Source: Punica granatum (Eukaryota > Streptophyta > Magnoliopsida > Myrtales > Lythraceae). From it: a stretch of DNA of 64,000 bases. Where the stretch lies: NCBI RefSeq assembly GCF_007655135.1, contig NC_045133.1, positions 19,441,845-19,505,844 of the forward strand, read 5' to 3'. Of the stretch, positions 1-12,729 are shown piece after piece. Position numbers and translations under genes: made by a program. A model generated the notes under the pieces. The model had not been told where the DNA came from, ran no database searches, and saw only the letters and a list, made by a program, of their open reading frames with translations. How positions within the stretch are numbered: the first letter of the stretch is position 1; the number at the start of each line of letters is the position of its first letter.

Positions 1-3000
1 TCGATAATTAACTTTGAAATGATATCATAACTTGAAAAAATTATCAAAATATGTTAAATTCTTATTTTCTTTTAATTACAAGAGAGGTTCATGAGCTAAT
101 ACAATGAAATAAAAATTCTAATAACTAATAAAGGGACGCAGATAATCTCACAACGAGTGTCGAATCTGGAAGTTTTTTATTATCAGGCGAAAGCGTGTGC
201 CACACAATGCTAAGCCTTCGTCGATCAAACTATATTAATTTTGATAGGAAAATGTTGAGAGCAAATCTTCCCCAAGATTGGTCGGAGTACATTTTTAGAT
301 TTTATGTTTTTGTTCATTTAATTGCTTTTTTTTTTCCAAGAATTGAATAGCTTTGAAGTATAAAATTCTGATATATAATGTATTTAGTAATACACTTTCA
401 TGATTAACTGCAGTCATCCTGTATTATTTTTTGTACATAGTTTGTTTTAGGAAAGTAGCTACATCTTAAATATTAGAAATAACTTGTAATAAGCCATTAG
501 CTTCTTGCCTTTTTTTTTTAAAAATAAATTTCACCAACAAATATTTGTACTTATCGAGAGATCCTATGATCTCTGCTATATATCAGTCTGCTTAACTTTT
601 TCTTAATCGAGACTTCCTTTGGTGGATAGAAAAAATTGTACTTGCCAGAAATCCAGTTAATTGTAAGAATGAAAATAACATGTAATGGAAAAACCAAACT
701 TTTTTTTTTGGCTGACCCAGGGGTACTGTCTGAGCCGACTTTGCCCAATTAGAACCCGGGATCGAGTGATTATATGAGCTCCTTTTTAACCATTAGGTCA
801 AACCCATTGGGATCAACAAAAGCACTTGTTTTCTACATATGATGTGATTACTAATATAAATTAATAACTTATATATATTACTACATTGAATTATAAAAAC
901 ATTTTTTCACGTGGTAAAATCGATTACATTTTCAAGACAATTAATTATAATAATTCATTAGTGAATAATTGAATTAAGGGTAATGGAATAGTCAAAAGCC
1001 AGTTATACGTATGACCAAAAAAAATAAAGGAATGTACGTGTCGTATTAATTCTCGGAAGCTCTAGCTTTGAACAGCCAAATTAACGTGTATCAACTTTTT
1101 TACCATTATATTTTAGATTTGTATTTGCCCCCATTTCAGTTTTGTGTTTAAATTTACTAGAAAGAAAACTAATTCTTTTTTTTTTTGTAAAAGCTTGCTA
1201 TATATTAGATTATAATAAAATTACCAGCAAGTGGTTTAATGATGCAAAACATCACAATGTGATCAAAAGAAAGTGGCATTCGACCAAAATAAAATTACTT
1301 ATAAGCAGCTAAACAGGACTTTTTGCTATTGGAGAACTAGGGAAACCAAAAAAAGAAAAAAAAAACTTAATTGACCAATAATCTAGTGGCTGCTACAAAT
1401 TTGGTCCGTAAATTGTGAATATGATGATGAGATTCCTCGGTTATTTTATTTATTTGCATACCTATATATTTTTTTCTTTTATTTATTTATCCATTTATTT
1501 GGCTTTAGGACCTCCACCAATAACCTTGTTCCTAATTCCATATGCAGCCATTTCCTTCTACTTATTTTCAGTAAAAAGGGATAAAGAGATAGGGAAGACG
1601 ATAAGTGGATGTGATGAGCTACGTACGCTGTCGAAAACGAAGACCCGCAATCTCGACAGTAAGATGTCTCTATTTCATTCGAGTTTCGTTATTTTTATAA
1701 TTTCGGTTTTTTTCTTGCTTTTCCCGAACAGATAAAGTTACAGCTAGCAAAGGCAAGAATAATTAACTATTGGGACATTGCCATTATTAAAGTATTGAAC
1801 ATCTTTTGTGTCATCCTACGAAGATTGTACCATAATCAATCAATTGAGAATTAATATATGATCAACCATAAAATATACATAGATATTGGAATTGTTGCCG
1901 TCAAATGTTGGGATGATTGCCACGCCCAAACCCTAGAAAGTGGATGCCCATTGGATAAGAGCTCTCTTTTCATGTGTTCTTTTGTCTCGTAAAAAAGATA
2001 ATAATAATTTTCTGTTGCGAATCCACTCAATGATCGATGAACATAATGCGAAAGTAAGAAGAAATTGCACATAAGATATATGTTGTAAACCCTCAAATGT
2101 GATGAAAATGTTTAAAGGAAACATCCACGGGCAAAGGAGGCTCGACGGTGACTTTTTATTGAGAAAGAATAATGGAGTGGAGTACAATACGAGTGCGTCC
2201 CTCATAGGCACAATGGCTGACTACAAATGAGGAACCCTAACTCTCGAAAAGATATCTCATCTCATGGATACTCTCACTCTCTAAACGCTCTCCCACATTT
2301 TACATCAAAACTCTCGATAGATATATATATACCCCGATTCTCTCTCAACGTAGTATTCCTTATAATCTCTATCAATAATATCCCAAAATACGATATTCTC
2401 AAGAAATTACATAACTAAAAGTTAGAGATTCAATTCTACAAAATTGAAACAAAATCGAGTCAAAATTCAAGACATAATTCTCAATATTTTCTTTGCTCAA
2501 GAAACAAATAATAATTTATTTAACCACGAAGATTGTGCTATCTCTACACGGATTAGTGATATGGGGATTCGTCTCTTGATACCCATTTTCCAATAATTGC
2601 ATTAAAAACAACTTAATTCTAATTCCGAATGACTAATTATAAAAATGAAGAAGAAGAAAAGGTGAAACAAGTTAAGTCGAAAATCATTCTACAGTGAAAT
2701 CATGATCGACTTACATACCGAACCGACTTATAAAAAAAATTGCTATCTTTTCATTTCTGTAATTACAACAGATCGATGTATTTTTATGTGAAAATGTTCT
2801 ATGTATTTGCTCATTAATTAATTTATAATCCAAAGAATCACTATCATAACCGCGTAGGTTTCGCATTTATCTTCCATGTGGATGTCCCTATCTCTAATTA
2901 AAAAATATATAACCTGACATATTTGTGATTTGTGAATAAAGCTGGAGTTTCGATTGGCCCCATTGAACAAACCCTAAACAGCTTTCAGCCCACGGATTCT

Positions 3001-4650
3001 GGAAAGATGAAATTCTTGGAAACCCTAAACCCTAATATTTAATTAGCCCCCACTAATTTTACTTTTGATTGGTCAAGAATATTTTAGTACACATACGGGG
3101 AATTCCCCTTCTTCTTTTTTTTTTTTCATTGTATGGTGTTAAAAGAAACCTTAAAATAGCTCACTTCCCTAAACTCTCCCATGTTTGTTAAATCTTAGGA
3201 GATGATAGCGTGTCATGGGATGAGTGGAAACGTGACATGAATTTAATTTTTTCTTCATGATCTTTTGTAGGAAAGCTTTCAAATACCTTTGACATCGAGG
3301 AAATGAAATTAGCAATTTAATTATTCTCATTACAAGGGCAGATCTAAAAACTTAATCTAAAGAGGTAAAATTAAGGAGAATGCAAAGGAAAAGTAAATTT
3401 GTAAAGTTAAGGGAACAAAATATGACAATTACATAAAAAATAATAATATAATTGTTAGGATATATAAAAAAATTTTAGTACAAAAGAGAGAGACCGCTAT
3501 CCGCTGCCCCCGTAAATTCGCCCTTTTCTCATACATGTATACTAAATATTGATCCATAATACGCACGGCTTGTATTAAATCGTGTGATTTATTAAGAAAA
3601 TGAAATTATATATATATATATATATCATTTCCAATTTTCCAGTTTGAGTGTGGTTTTCTGATGGTTTCAATTTGTAATGTGCATTGAATACATGTTCGTT
3701 TATAATGTGAACTTATCTTTGCAGTGGTAAAAAAGCACATATTTAATTAGAAGGGAATTTGAAAGGAGAAAATAGAAACAGAGTGCTGGGAATGGTTAAG
3801 GGTGATTACGAGGGTCGGGCTTTTGCTAAAACTTTGGGGAACCGACTTCAACTTCGTTTGGAAGTGCGACGACGGTTGAATAAATGCTTATTTTGTTGAG
3901 TTTTAAGTGGAAGCAGTATTTGGTGAATACTTTTAAAACCATAGTTTGACTAATTTCTACTGTTGGAAACGTAATTCTCTCTAGCAGATTGATAAGTGCT
4001 TCTAAAAACTTATTTTACTCATTCTCTATTTTAAATATTAATTTTAATTTCAGTAATTTTAAATTATTATCGGCTTTTGCTTATTCTAAAATCAACACTT
4101 ATTTTTCAGCAATTATATTTCAATACTTTTATTTCAGCAACAACACTCTCAAACCAACCCTTCGTGAGGTCATGAGTTTCAAGACCCATCTCGAGAACCG
4201 AAACCAAATTAGATGGAAAAACCAACCCTTGACAAGTACTTTTTTTTTTCATCAGGGAGTCTAGGGTTATCCGGACCAACATGAAAATATGCTATCTATT
4301 ACGAATCTTCTCATTTTTATGAGTAAACCCGATGTTACAACTCATTACTTTACATTAACAACATTTACTTCATAAAAGCATTATAATCGTTCATAATTTG
4401 AACGCACTAACAATGCAAAATAAGAGTTTATATACAATAAACACACCTAAATAAATTTAAATATATTAAAATTTAAATGAATTAAGCAAATTCGAGCGGG
4501 TGTGGGTGTTCAATTTTTACATTTTGAAACCCAAAACCTCCACAAAAGCGAAAAATGAGCATACACCAAATCCTAAAACAGAATCACGTTCTAAAGATTT
4601 TAAATATTTAGCGTGAACCGGCTCGAATTTTCAAGTCTAGTGATTTTTTA
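1..4650. other. AT-rich intergenic region, no gene recognised
   Basis: I find no credible coding sequence here. The open frames are short, low in complexity and rich in Phe, Ile and Tyr, as expected by chance in AT-rich DNA. Visible features are poly-A/T tracts, a TA microsatellite near 3608-3625 and a telomere-like AACCCTAAACCCTAA run near 3020. A repeat-like block at about 710-815 has a degenerate CCCGGGATCGAG segment that could be an old SINE, but I cannot assign it. Confidence 0.6.
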
Positions 4651-4945
4651 TTGAGTAAAATACCATTGTCACCATCCACTTATTCATTAGTAACCGTTTT
4701 TGCTCCCGACATATTTTTGCCACCAATTAGTCCCAAAAGTTGGCATTCCGTCTACCATTTATACCCTTCCGTTAATCTCCGTGACGGAAAATTCATGGAT
4801 GGCGTTACCTTTTCAGTCACTTTTCCATTACGGAAGGGTATAAATTGTAGACGGAATGCCAACGTTTGGGACTAATTGGTGGTAAAAATATGTCAGGGGC
4901 AAAAATGGTTGCTAATGAATAAGTGAAGGGCGACAGTGATAGTAT
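4651..4945. repeat. Foldback/hairpin element with arms of about 130 bp
   Basis: The left arm (about 4655-4790) and right arm (about 4810-4940) are near-perfect inverted repeats. Both contain the ACCAATTAGTCCCAAA and GGCATTCCGTCTAC blocks, separated by a loop of about 20-40 bp. This is MITE or solo-foldback structure. It lies 24 bp left of the TRIM element. A transcript would form a long hairpin suited to small-RNA production. The frame across it is a by-product of the repeat. Confidence 0.75.
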
Positions 4946-4968
4946 ACTCTTTTTTATTCATTGCTTGT

Positions 4969-5526
4969 TGTTGGAAAACCAATATCTACTGGACTTGGAC
5001 CCATCCGTAATTCAAAAACTTAAACTAATAGGTTACTGAGCTCATGCCTTTTATAAACCCATGAATTTTCTCGTATCTTTTCAATGTGGGACAAACTTGC
5101 CCTTTTATCCCCAACACTCGTCCTCACGTGGCGACGTGTAATCTTACATGTGCCACGCGCCATTAACTGTTCGTTCTTACCACAATGTCCCTCACTAGGC
5201 TATAGCAGTCCAACTGGACCACGGACCAACTAAGACACTCAGGTAACGGGTTTGTTTGAGTCTCCGCATTGAACTACGGGGATCGTCTTACCACGAGCAT
5301 ACTGCCACACTTGAACCTGGACTTGGCATGTTGTGGGTTCCCCTAGGATTGTTACATTTGGCTCTAATACCACTTGTCGAAAAATTCATGGGCTTTCTTA
5401 GGTTTGGACCCATCTACAATCTAAAAACTTAAGTCAATAGATTATTGGACACATGCATCTTATAAACCCATGATTTTCTCTTATTTTTTCAATGTAGGAC
5501 AAACCTTTGTCTTGCTATCCAAAACA
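4969..5526 (-). mobile_element. TRIM-type miniature LTR retrotransposon
   Basis: Two direct repeats of about 150 bp (4969-5116 and 5375-5526) flank an internal region of about 258 bp with no coding capacity. On the minus strand the LTRs start TGTT and end with ACA; the 3' LTR keeps a perfect TGTTGG/CCAACA terminal pair. Just inside the 5' LTR (near 5360-5373) is TGGTATTAGAGCC, one mismatch from the initiator-Met tRNA primer-binding site TGGTATCAGAGCC. A purine-rich GAGGACGAG precedes the 3' LTR. The small size, missing gag/pol and tRNA-iMet primer site fit the TRIM class. I see no 5S-like segment, so this is not a Cassandra type. No perfect 5-bp target duplication is visible. Confidence 0.8.
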
Positions 5527-7084
5527 ACTTGGAATGATGTTGGAGGTTTGGCTAGATAAGAGGTGAGAGAGTAAAAGAGTGAATGAGATAAAAAAGAGTA
5601 AATCATGAAAAGTCAGGAACCGAATTGATGCAAAAAATAAATTAAGGACCAAATTGATGAAATCGTGAAAAGTCAGTGAGCAAATTGTCTATTTACTCGA
5701 TAAAAAAGGGATTGCGAGATACGTGTGTAGTCCAAGTAACCGGAAAAAAAAACTATGAATAAATCAATTAAAGCAGCCAATATATCGGGCTATTCGGCCC
5801 CATAATTTACCCCCAAAGAAAGGGGTAAATTGTATAGAAATGTATGTGGTTTGTTAATTTTTTCAAATTTAATACGTGCTTTAAAAATCTTGAGAGAACG
5901 GTATATTTTTACTTATGTAGATTTGATTACTCAATTGTTTTCGTTTTTTTCTTTCTTTCTTTTTTTATTGTTTTCATTATCTACCTTTGCATTACTATGT
6001 ATTTTAGTCCTTCGGATAACTTTTCTATTAAATGTATTGAGTTGGACTGCCTTAAATGCCATATCAGCGACACATCATCAATTTTAGTTTCCTTTTCTTC
6101 CAATTGGACCAAATTGAGCAATTGAAAGGTATGAAAAAGATCCCAATATAAAAATCTTAACCAGTTACATTCATCATTCTCTATTTTTAAAATTTATTTT
6201 AACTGATACAAAAGGATTTACGTTAACAAATTTTTGGAAAAATCAAAACCAAAAAAGTAAAACAAAAAAGAAGAAGAATTAGAGAAGGAAGAAGATGAAT
6301 AGAAGCGGCAACAATGCTTTTTTCTACTACTATTTTTAGGGAGGTGTAATGTGAAACTGAATTTTCACACATATGATATGAGATTTTTAGGAAAATCCAA
6401 GCTTCAAATCCTTTGATTTAAAGGTGATGGCCGTTCGCAGATACATATGTACAATATATAGAACACGATCACGCTGAGTCGTCCTTCCACTTGGATCCGG
6501 GGAAAAGAGAATGAACAGATGCCTTTGTTCATCTTCTTCACTCATCGATTTACTATTTTTATTCTCTTTTTTTTTTGGTCTTTTTGAACTTTTCAGAAAA
6601 TTGTTATGATAATTAGAAAAACGATAATGATGAAGTTAACCGGCCAAGATTTTTGAATAAGGGTTCAATTCACCACTTCCAATTGATGGGTTATTTCAAT
6701 CGAAGAGAAAATAGAAAATTGACTATGCGTCAATGACATTGCATTCAAGGCCATCCAACTCGGCATATTTAAGACTGTTTCCGATGAATTTGTCTCTCCC
6801 TTAGATCTGAACTGGACCTCACACTGCCATAAGTGCCAAGTGAAATAGAGAGGGACTCTCAAAAAATGGAAGACATCTGCACCAATGCAATGTCTCTGAA
6901 CTCATCTCTTAACTGAGCCCACATATGTATTATAATAATTAAATAAACATAACTAATGTTATATATAAATAACAAATATTAATAATAATTAAATAAATAT
7001 CATCTCCTCCACTCCTCCTCTGCCATCACCACACCCACAAGCACAGACACAAGCACTTTCCCTTCCCAAAAACCAGAGAGCTCG
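5527..7084. other. Intergenic, with a weak inverted repeat pair
   Basis: No gene is recognised. Segments at about 6020-6130 and 6663-6775 are imperfect inverted copies of each other. Both carry a GAGTTGGA-TGCCTTAAATGC-like block followed by TCAATTTT and CTTC-AATTGG. This suggests the ends of an old foldback element. Frames near 5830-6125 are AT-rich noise inside this repeat. Confidence 0.4.
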
Positions 7085-7267
7085 GCAAAGACCCACACAC
7101 ACACTCGCAGACACAGATCCACCCCTTCGACTCTGCCAAGGAGGTCGCCATTGCCTACGACCGCCTTGCCATCCGCATCCTCGGAGAAGGCAAGGCCAAG
7201 CTCAACTTTTCTCCTCCTCCTCCCCCCACTCCTCAGCCCCAAGCCAAGGCCCACCACCGCCTGAGCT
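7085..7267 (+). pseudogene. AP2/ERF-domain gene fragment
   Basis: An open frame from about 7085 to the TGA at 7265-7267 translates across 7126-7206 to FDSAKEVAIAYDRLAIRI followed by LGEGKAKLNF. This matches the C-terminal half of an AP2/ERF DNA-binding domain, whose usual form is TAEEAARAYDRAA...G.KAKLNF. A Pro-rich tail and a stop follow. The N-terminal half of the domain (the RGVR...WLG strands) is absent; upstream DNA reads as degenerate His/Thr-rich sequence. The call is therefore a truncated gene fragment, not a functional transcription factor. It abuts the foldback element on its right and may have been carried by it. The minus-strand frame over the same bases is its shadow. Confidence 0.5.
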
Positions 7268-7504
7268 GAAAGGAGCAGATTTCGCTCCCTCCTCCTCGAC
7301 GAAACGCCTAGTGCCCTCCCCTCCCCACCCCCTACCTCCTCGACCATGCCTTCTTCATCTCCAGGCCCTCCATCAACGGCCATATAAAAAAAAAATGAAA
7401 AAAGCTGCCACGCGGTAGCCAATTAGTGGCGCCGGCCCGTCTCTGTACAGTGGCGGGAGCGCCTCTGCACAGGGACGCTGAGCGGAGAGAGACGCGGGTG
7501 GCCG

Positions 7505-8610
7505 TCTCTTTTATATTAATGCGGTCTTAGATCGCATTAATTTCGTATTGATCACATTAATTTAGTCATTACTCACATTAATTTCGTCTTTGGATTTATC
7601 AATTTCATCATTTATTATATCAATTTAGTCTTTTCGCTTAGTCATATCAATTCAATTCTTATTTGGTCACATCTTTTTCATCCTTGTTAATATCAAAAAG
7701 GTCCCTCTAGTCTCTCCCACATTTTTACTACTATTGTCTTCGAATCAATTTTGAAGCATTCGTTCTCATTGCTCAGACCTCCGATTCTTGTGTTCTTAGT
7801 GGCTATAGAAAACTTATACATACTACTAATTCAGATCAAGTTTCAAGCCAAAAAGTAAAGAAATAAATTAGAAAAATGTGGTTGAAATTCGATTTTCACT
7901 CACAAGTTAGAAATTTCGAAAAGCGATATCTCTCAAACCGTGCAACGAAATTACGAGCCATCAAGCATTGTAGCTTCTTTATAATATGAGGAATCTATGT
8001 ATATAAATTTTTTGACTAATATTGATTTTATAAAGAATTTACCATTAACGACTCATAAAACTTTCTTTCTCTAAAATATGGAAACAAATTCTTATATAAT
8101 TAATACTGATTCAAAATTTCTGCATTGTGAGTTAAAACCAAATTTCAACCATATTTTTCTAATTTATTTTTTTGCTTTTTGGCTCGAAACTTGATCTATA
8201 GTAGTAGTACTATGTATAAGTTTTCTATAGCCACCAAGAATACGAGAATTGGAGGTTCGAGCAATGAGAACGAATGCTACAAACTCGGCTAGGAGATGAG
8301 TAGTAAAAATGAGGGTGAGATCAAAGGGACCTTTTGATGTAAAGAAATGATGTTGACAATTTCCAAAATGATGTGATCAAGTAAGAACTAAATTGATGTG
8401 ACCAAACGGAGAGATTAAATTGATGTGATCAGAGACGAAACTGATGTGATCAATAACCAAACTGACATGACCAATGACGAAATTGATGCAGTTAAAGACG
8501 AAATGGATGTAACCTATGACTAAATTGATATAACATTTTCCTCAGGGACTCGATTGATTCAACTTGCATAAGTTATGGATGAAATTGATCGTTTATCCAA
8601 GCCACGAGAG
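7505..8610. repeat. Foldback element of about 1.1 kb with subrepeated arms
   Basis: The inner arms, about 7757-7910 and 8110-8290, are long inverted repeats that share TGGCTATAGAAAACTTATAC and GATCAAGTTTC. The outer arms (about 7510-7700 and 8340-8600) consist of tandem degenerate units of about 22 nt around CACATCAATTTCGTC, and are also mutually inverted. Ends near GGCCGTCTCT (left) and AGAGACGGGC (right) may be the termini. No coding capacity is seen. Long, internally subrepeated TIRs resemble foldback or MULE-type non-autonomous elements. Confidence 0.7.
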
Positions 8611-10355
8611 ACGGGCTTTGAAGGTTGACTAGCGACAGCCTAAAAATATAGTTGATCAAAGGACCAAAATACAAAAGTAATGCAAGGTAAATAATGAAAA
8701 TGATAAAAAAAAATGACGATAATAAAAAAGTAATCAAATTAATAAAATTACAAGTGTATACTTTTCCTAAAAGCTTTATGTAAAAGCATGTGATTTGAGT
8801 TCTAGTTCAAATCCAGCATGCGATCCAACTCCGTTAATTCTTTGACGAAAAAAATCCAATCTATATGATGACCGGGCATTTCCTACACGCATGGCATCAT
8901 TATGGATCCAACAACAAACAAACCCCTACACAGTTTCTTTTCTTTTTCTTTGCTTTTAGAAAAGAAAATTCCAAATTTTCGTTTTCTTTCAAATCACGGA
9001 CACCGACATGGCTTTTTCTTTTTCCCCTCCCTATTGCTCTACTTTGACGAGAAAAGAACTTTCTCTAGTCTTTCATAAACCCTAGGTTGCGACTTATTGA
9101 TCAGAATCCGACAAAGCATGATAACCCTCAAGCGACGAGCAAGGTAGTGTCAAATTCGTGAAATTGCAATAATTTTGATGAATCAGCAAGACAACGATTA
9201 CTTTAATTTCTATGACTTCTCAATGACAATTAGACTATTTGTTAACTCAAATTCCCGCATTCGAGCTGATATGGATGCTGATTCAACCTCCATTTCTTAC
9301 CCTTTTGAGTTCGCAAATAAGAGGCAAGGCTCCTAGTTCCTGAATTTGACCGCCGCCTTGCTTGTTGTTCATGGGTGTCAATTCCAAATAAGTCGCAAGC
9401 TAGGGTTCGAGTCAACATGATCGAGAGTTCATTCTCTGTTTGGATTCCAACCGATTGGTCGAAGCCTAGGGTTCAAAAGAGGGAAAAAGAGGTGCACTTC
9501 TCTTATTAGAACTCAGAAGGAGAGATTTGTTGTGAAGAAGAAATGGGAAATTAGTGTGTTTCTGATGACATAAATATATAGGGTTCATTTGGAAAACGTG
9601 AAAATCTATACTAAATATAAAAGTATGAACCTAGGACTTTTGTTTCTCCACATTTTCCTTTCAAATATGCCGTTCCCTACTTCGTTTATTTACTAAAATG
9701 CAATTCCCTTGAATCTATTCTATTACCACGACACTTACCAAATATAAAGTGTCGGCTTTTACAGCCTCTTCTCATCCCCGTGAAATTTTCTCCCGTGAAA
9801 GACTTCTTTCTTCTCGCAATTGAATGTTTGACATCCATCCCCTGCATAAAAATTGAAACCAAAAAAACCGTTTGTAAATTTGGCCAGTTTTTCATTGCAT
9901 ATTCATTTCTTGGTTCGGGTTTTGGGTTCGAGGATGAAACCCTATGGGTGCGGCCTGATCCGACTATGCATATATTATATGTATATATATATATATTCAT
10001 TATTTTATTTAAAAAACAAATAAAATTCTAACCCTCATTTCAATGCCATTCTACTTTAAGTGTTTTAATTTGTGGAACAAAGTGATTTTTTTTCCTTGAG
10101 GGAGACATAACCATGTGCATTTGCATTTATTTCAAATTGGTATCCCAACTCACGCCTTAACCAAAAAAGGAAGAAAAATCAATGCAACCAAGGCATGCCA
10201 AAAGAGGGATCTTGTCTACACACCACTGAAAGTGGGTGCTTACTGGAGCACCAAATTCTAGCATCTCCACCCGCCCTTGGTTTCATCCCACCTAAGTTGC
10301 TCTTCCTAGGTACCTATCATAATTTACATTTCATTGGTCCTACTACTTGTTTTAC
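8611..10355. other. Intergenic, no gene recognised
   Basis: There are only short chance frames. A TA-rich microsatellite lies near 9970-9995. The last 10 bases (10346-10355, CTTGTTTTAC) are the left target-site duplication of the adjacent Mutator-like element. Confidence 0.55.
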
Positions 10356-10865
10356 GACAAAATTGACAATTTGTTCCCTGAAATATGCACCTCATGCCAA
10401 GTTCGTCCCTGAAATTTATTTTGTGTACTAATTGGTCCGGACGTTGCAAATATTAGGACGAATTGGTCATCCCTTTTGAAAAAATAAGAGGTCCCTGACG
10501 GAGATTGACTCTGGACACCGTTAATTGCACTGTTGGTCGTCCCCTCAAGTGAAAAGGCTTCCCGCCCCTAATTGCCCCAAATGGCTGTTCGATCAAACCC
10601 TAATTGAGCTTGTTGCTTCCACTGCAATCATCAAATTCACCCAAACCCCTCAAGATTTCTGCAATTGAGAGTGTCGCCCGTGATCTTCTGAAGTTGCAAT
10701 CGTGGTTCTTGGTCGTTTTCCGGTGAGCAGCACCTGGGATCAACCGCTGCAGAAGTTGGCTCGAGCGCTCGAAGGCTGATCTACTGCGTTGCACATGGGC
10801 AGGAGGCCAGTTCAATTCCTGATTTTTGGTCGTTTGTGCGGTTTTGGGTTGTTTTTTGGGGGTTT
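10356..10865 (+). repeat. Left TIR of the Pack-MULE
   Basis: This is the inverted copy of 13245-13752. The first 17 bases match exactly, and most of the 510 bp aligns with scattered substitutions. It carries an outward-facing open frame (minus, 10600-10869) that ends with the peptide EFDDCSGSNKLN, which is also open in the other TIR. TIRs of this class can act as promoters in other plants; that role is only inferred here. Confidence 0.88.
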
Positions 10866-11244
10866 GCACATGGTTGTTCAGGGAAACTCCTTGCCTTTCC
10901 TTCTCCTGTTACTAGCAAATCATGAGCTTAATGTTGGATAACCAATTGCATATTTTCCTTGCAAAGTAATATAAAGGGCCCGATATTCCGAGTGATGATT
11001 TGGCAAATACGTAACCTAGCCGGATCGTGTGGCATTGGTATTGATTGATTGAATGTGCTCGAACTTCTGAATTCCAGAGATAGAAATGGACTTATGAGGA
11101 AAAAAAATAAGCAAGTTTATCGAGATTCTGTTTTCGTGCTTTTCTCCTGATAAATCTATTGCCATAATGAAGATTAATGGAACTTTTTATCTCTTCACGC
11201 ATTTCTCTTCACTGCCGTTTTCTCAATGTACTTGCAATTTCTAG

Positions 11245-11843
11245 GTGCGAGTGAATGGACCTAATGCAGCTCCGGTGTATAAGTTCCTTAAATCAAATGC
11301 AAGTGGATTTCTTGGTTCTAGAATAAAATGGAACTTCACCAAGTTCCTGGTCAACAAGGAAGGGCAAGTCATCAAGCGCTATGGTCCAACTACCTGCCCA
11401 TTAGCTATTGAGGTATACTCTCTCCCTCTCTGCAGAGATGCTTGTCAAGAATCAGAGTAGAATTGTTCATATAGGTGGTGTGTTCACCATCGTTGATCCC
11501 ATGAGTCCATGACAATTAAGACATGACCCACATATCATTCAACTTTTCAATCGATCTGGTTTAAATGCATATATTGAATACCATGCCTAATATTTGAATT
11601 CTCTGTATGTACGTCCATCCATATTATGCATGTATGAGTGTAAACATTGACAAGTCAGTCAGCAATGTTTTGGTCTATAGGTGTTTTACAATTTCCCTCA
11701 TTTGTAGACCATTTTGTATGCTTATTGCAAAGTTGAGTTGATTGCCATCTAGTTTTCGTCATCTTACTCGTTATGTTTGCTCCCTATTGCCCTCGATGCA
11801 CTTGACCCAGGCGGACATAAAGAAAGCATTGGGAGACGGATGA
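11245..11843 (+). pseudogene. Captured 3' fragment of a glutathione peroxidase gene (exons 4-5)
   Basis: Exon 4 (11245-11412) follows a TTTCTAG acceptor and ends at a GTATAC donor. It encodes [17 protein letters not shown], then a stretch with KWNFTKFLV and [11 protein letters not shown]. Exon 5 (11811-11843) follows CCCAG and encodes ADIKKALGDG then TGA. Both exons match the end of plant thioredoxin-dependent glutathione peroxidases, including the Trp-Asn of the catalytic tetrad (KWNF). Exons 1-3, with the peroxidatic Cys, the Gln and the resolving Cys, are missing because the left TIR of the transposon replaces them. Splice sites and frame are intact, so the copy looks young, but any product lacks the active-site Cys. 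Sequence to about 12,110 is probably its 3' UTR. Confidence 0.88.
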
Positions 11844-12729
11844 AGCACATGATTTTGCCAGAACAGAGCTTGAGTAAAAGATGTGTTAAAAGCGACAAAG
11901 TGTGCAAGAGAGTTGTAATTGCTGCTAGTTTGGTCAAACTCTCGTCTTGTTTTGTTTTGGTGTGGGGATATACCAGCTTGTCGCGGAGCTTTCGTACTCC
12001 GTGGTGTCTGTATTATATGTATATCTCGTCTTGTCAGTCTTGGGATGATGAGTAGAAAGGCCTTTGTATGATTCTGTTTTCAATTGAACACTGCGGAATG
12101 GACTTAGGATTTTGTCAGAAATAATGCTCTTGTTCATAAAATCATCAGTAAGGAAACAGAAAAGATCAAGTTTTTGTGCGTACAACTGAATACTCATTTT
12201 ATTACTTTATTGTATCTCAAAGGCTTGTACTCTTTACTGAGTTTGGTGTAGTGTAATTGCCGCACGTAAAAGCGATTGAAAACGATCTATGGCAGCAGTG
12301 CAAACTCGTATGTATTCCATATAGCAATTTCCGATCTTTGGATTCACCAACTAAAAAGCTCACAAAAGTTACATAAGATTCATTCGATGTTAAAAGAAAC
12401 AACTGTCTGGTCAAAACAATATCTTTGTTATGCTGCCAAGACACTAAAGTTATTTTATATTGCATTCGGCTCAAGTACTGCATAACACTATATAGCAAAA
12501 AATAAACATGCAGCCTATATGTATATAGATAGTCAAAGAACATTTCCATCAATGTAGTATCAGTTAAACAGCAGCAACCACCCGCAAAAGGAAACAGAAC
12601 GCAAGACTCAGTCAATTATTCTGGATCTATTCTCTGTACAAAATGCCAATTCGTACTCTACCAAACCGAACCGTAAACGATTATTAACAAATTCCCGTCT
12701 TTCATTTCATTGCCTGCAATCAACTTCCA

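Noticed and set aside
3010..3045. Interstitial telomere repeat
   Set aside because: Only about two AAACCCT-like units are present, which is common by chance and in promoters, so it is not a telomeric array.
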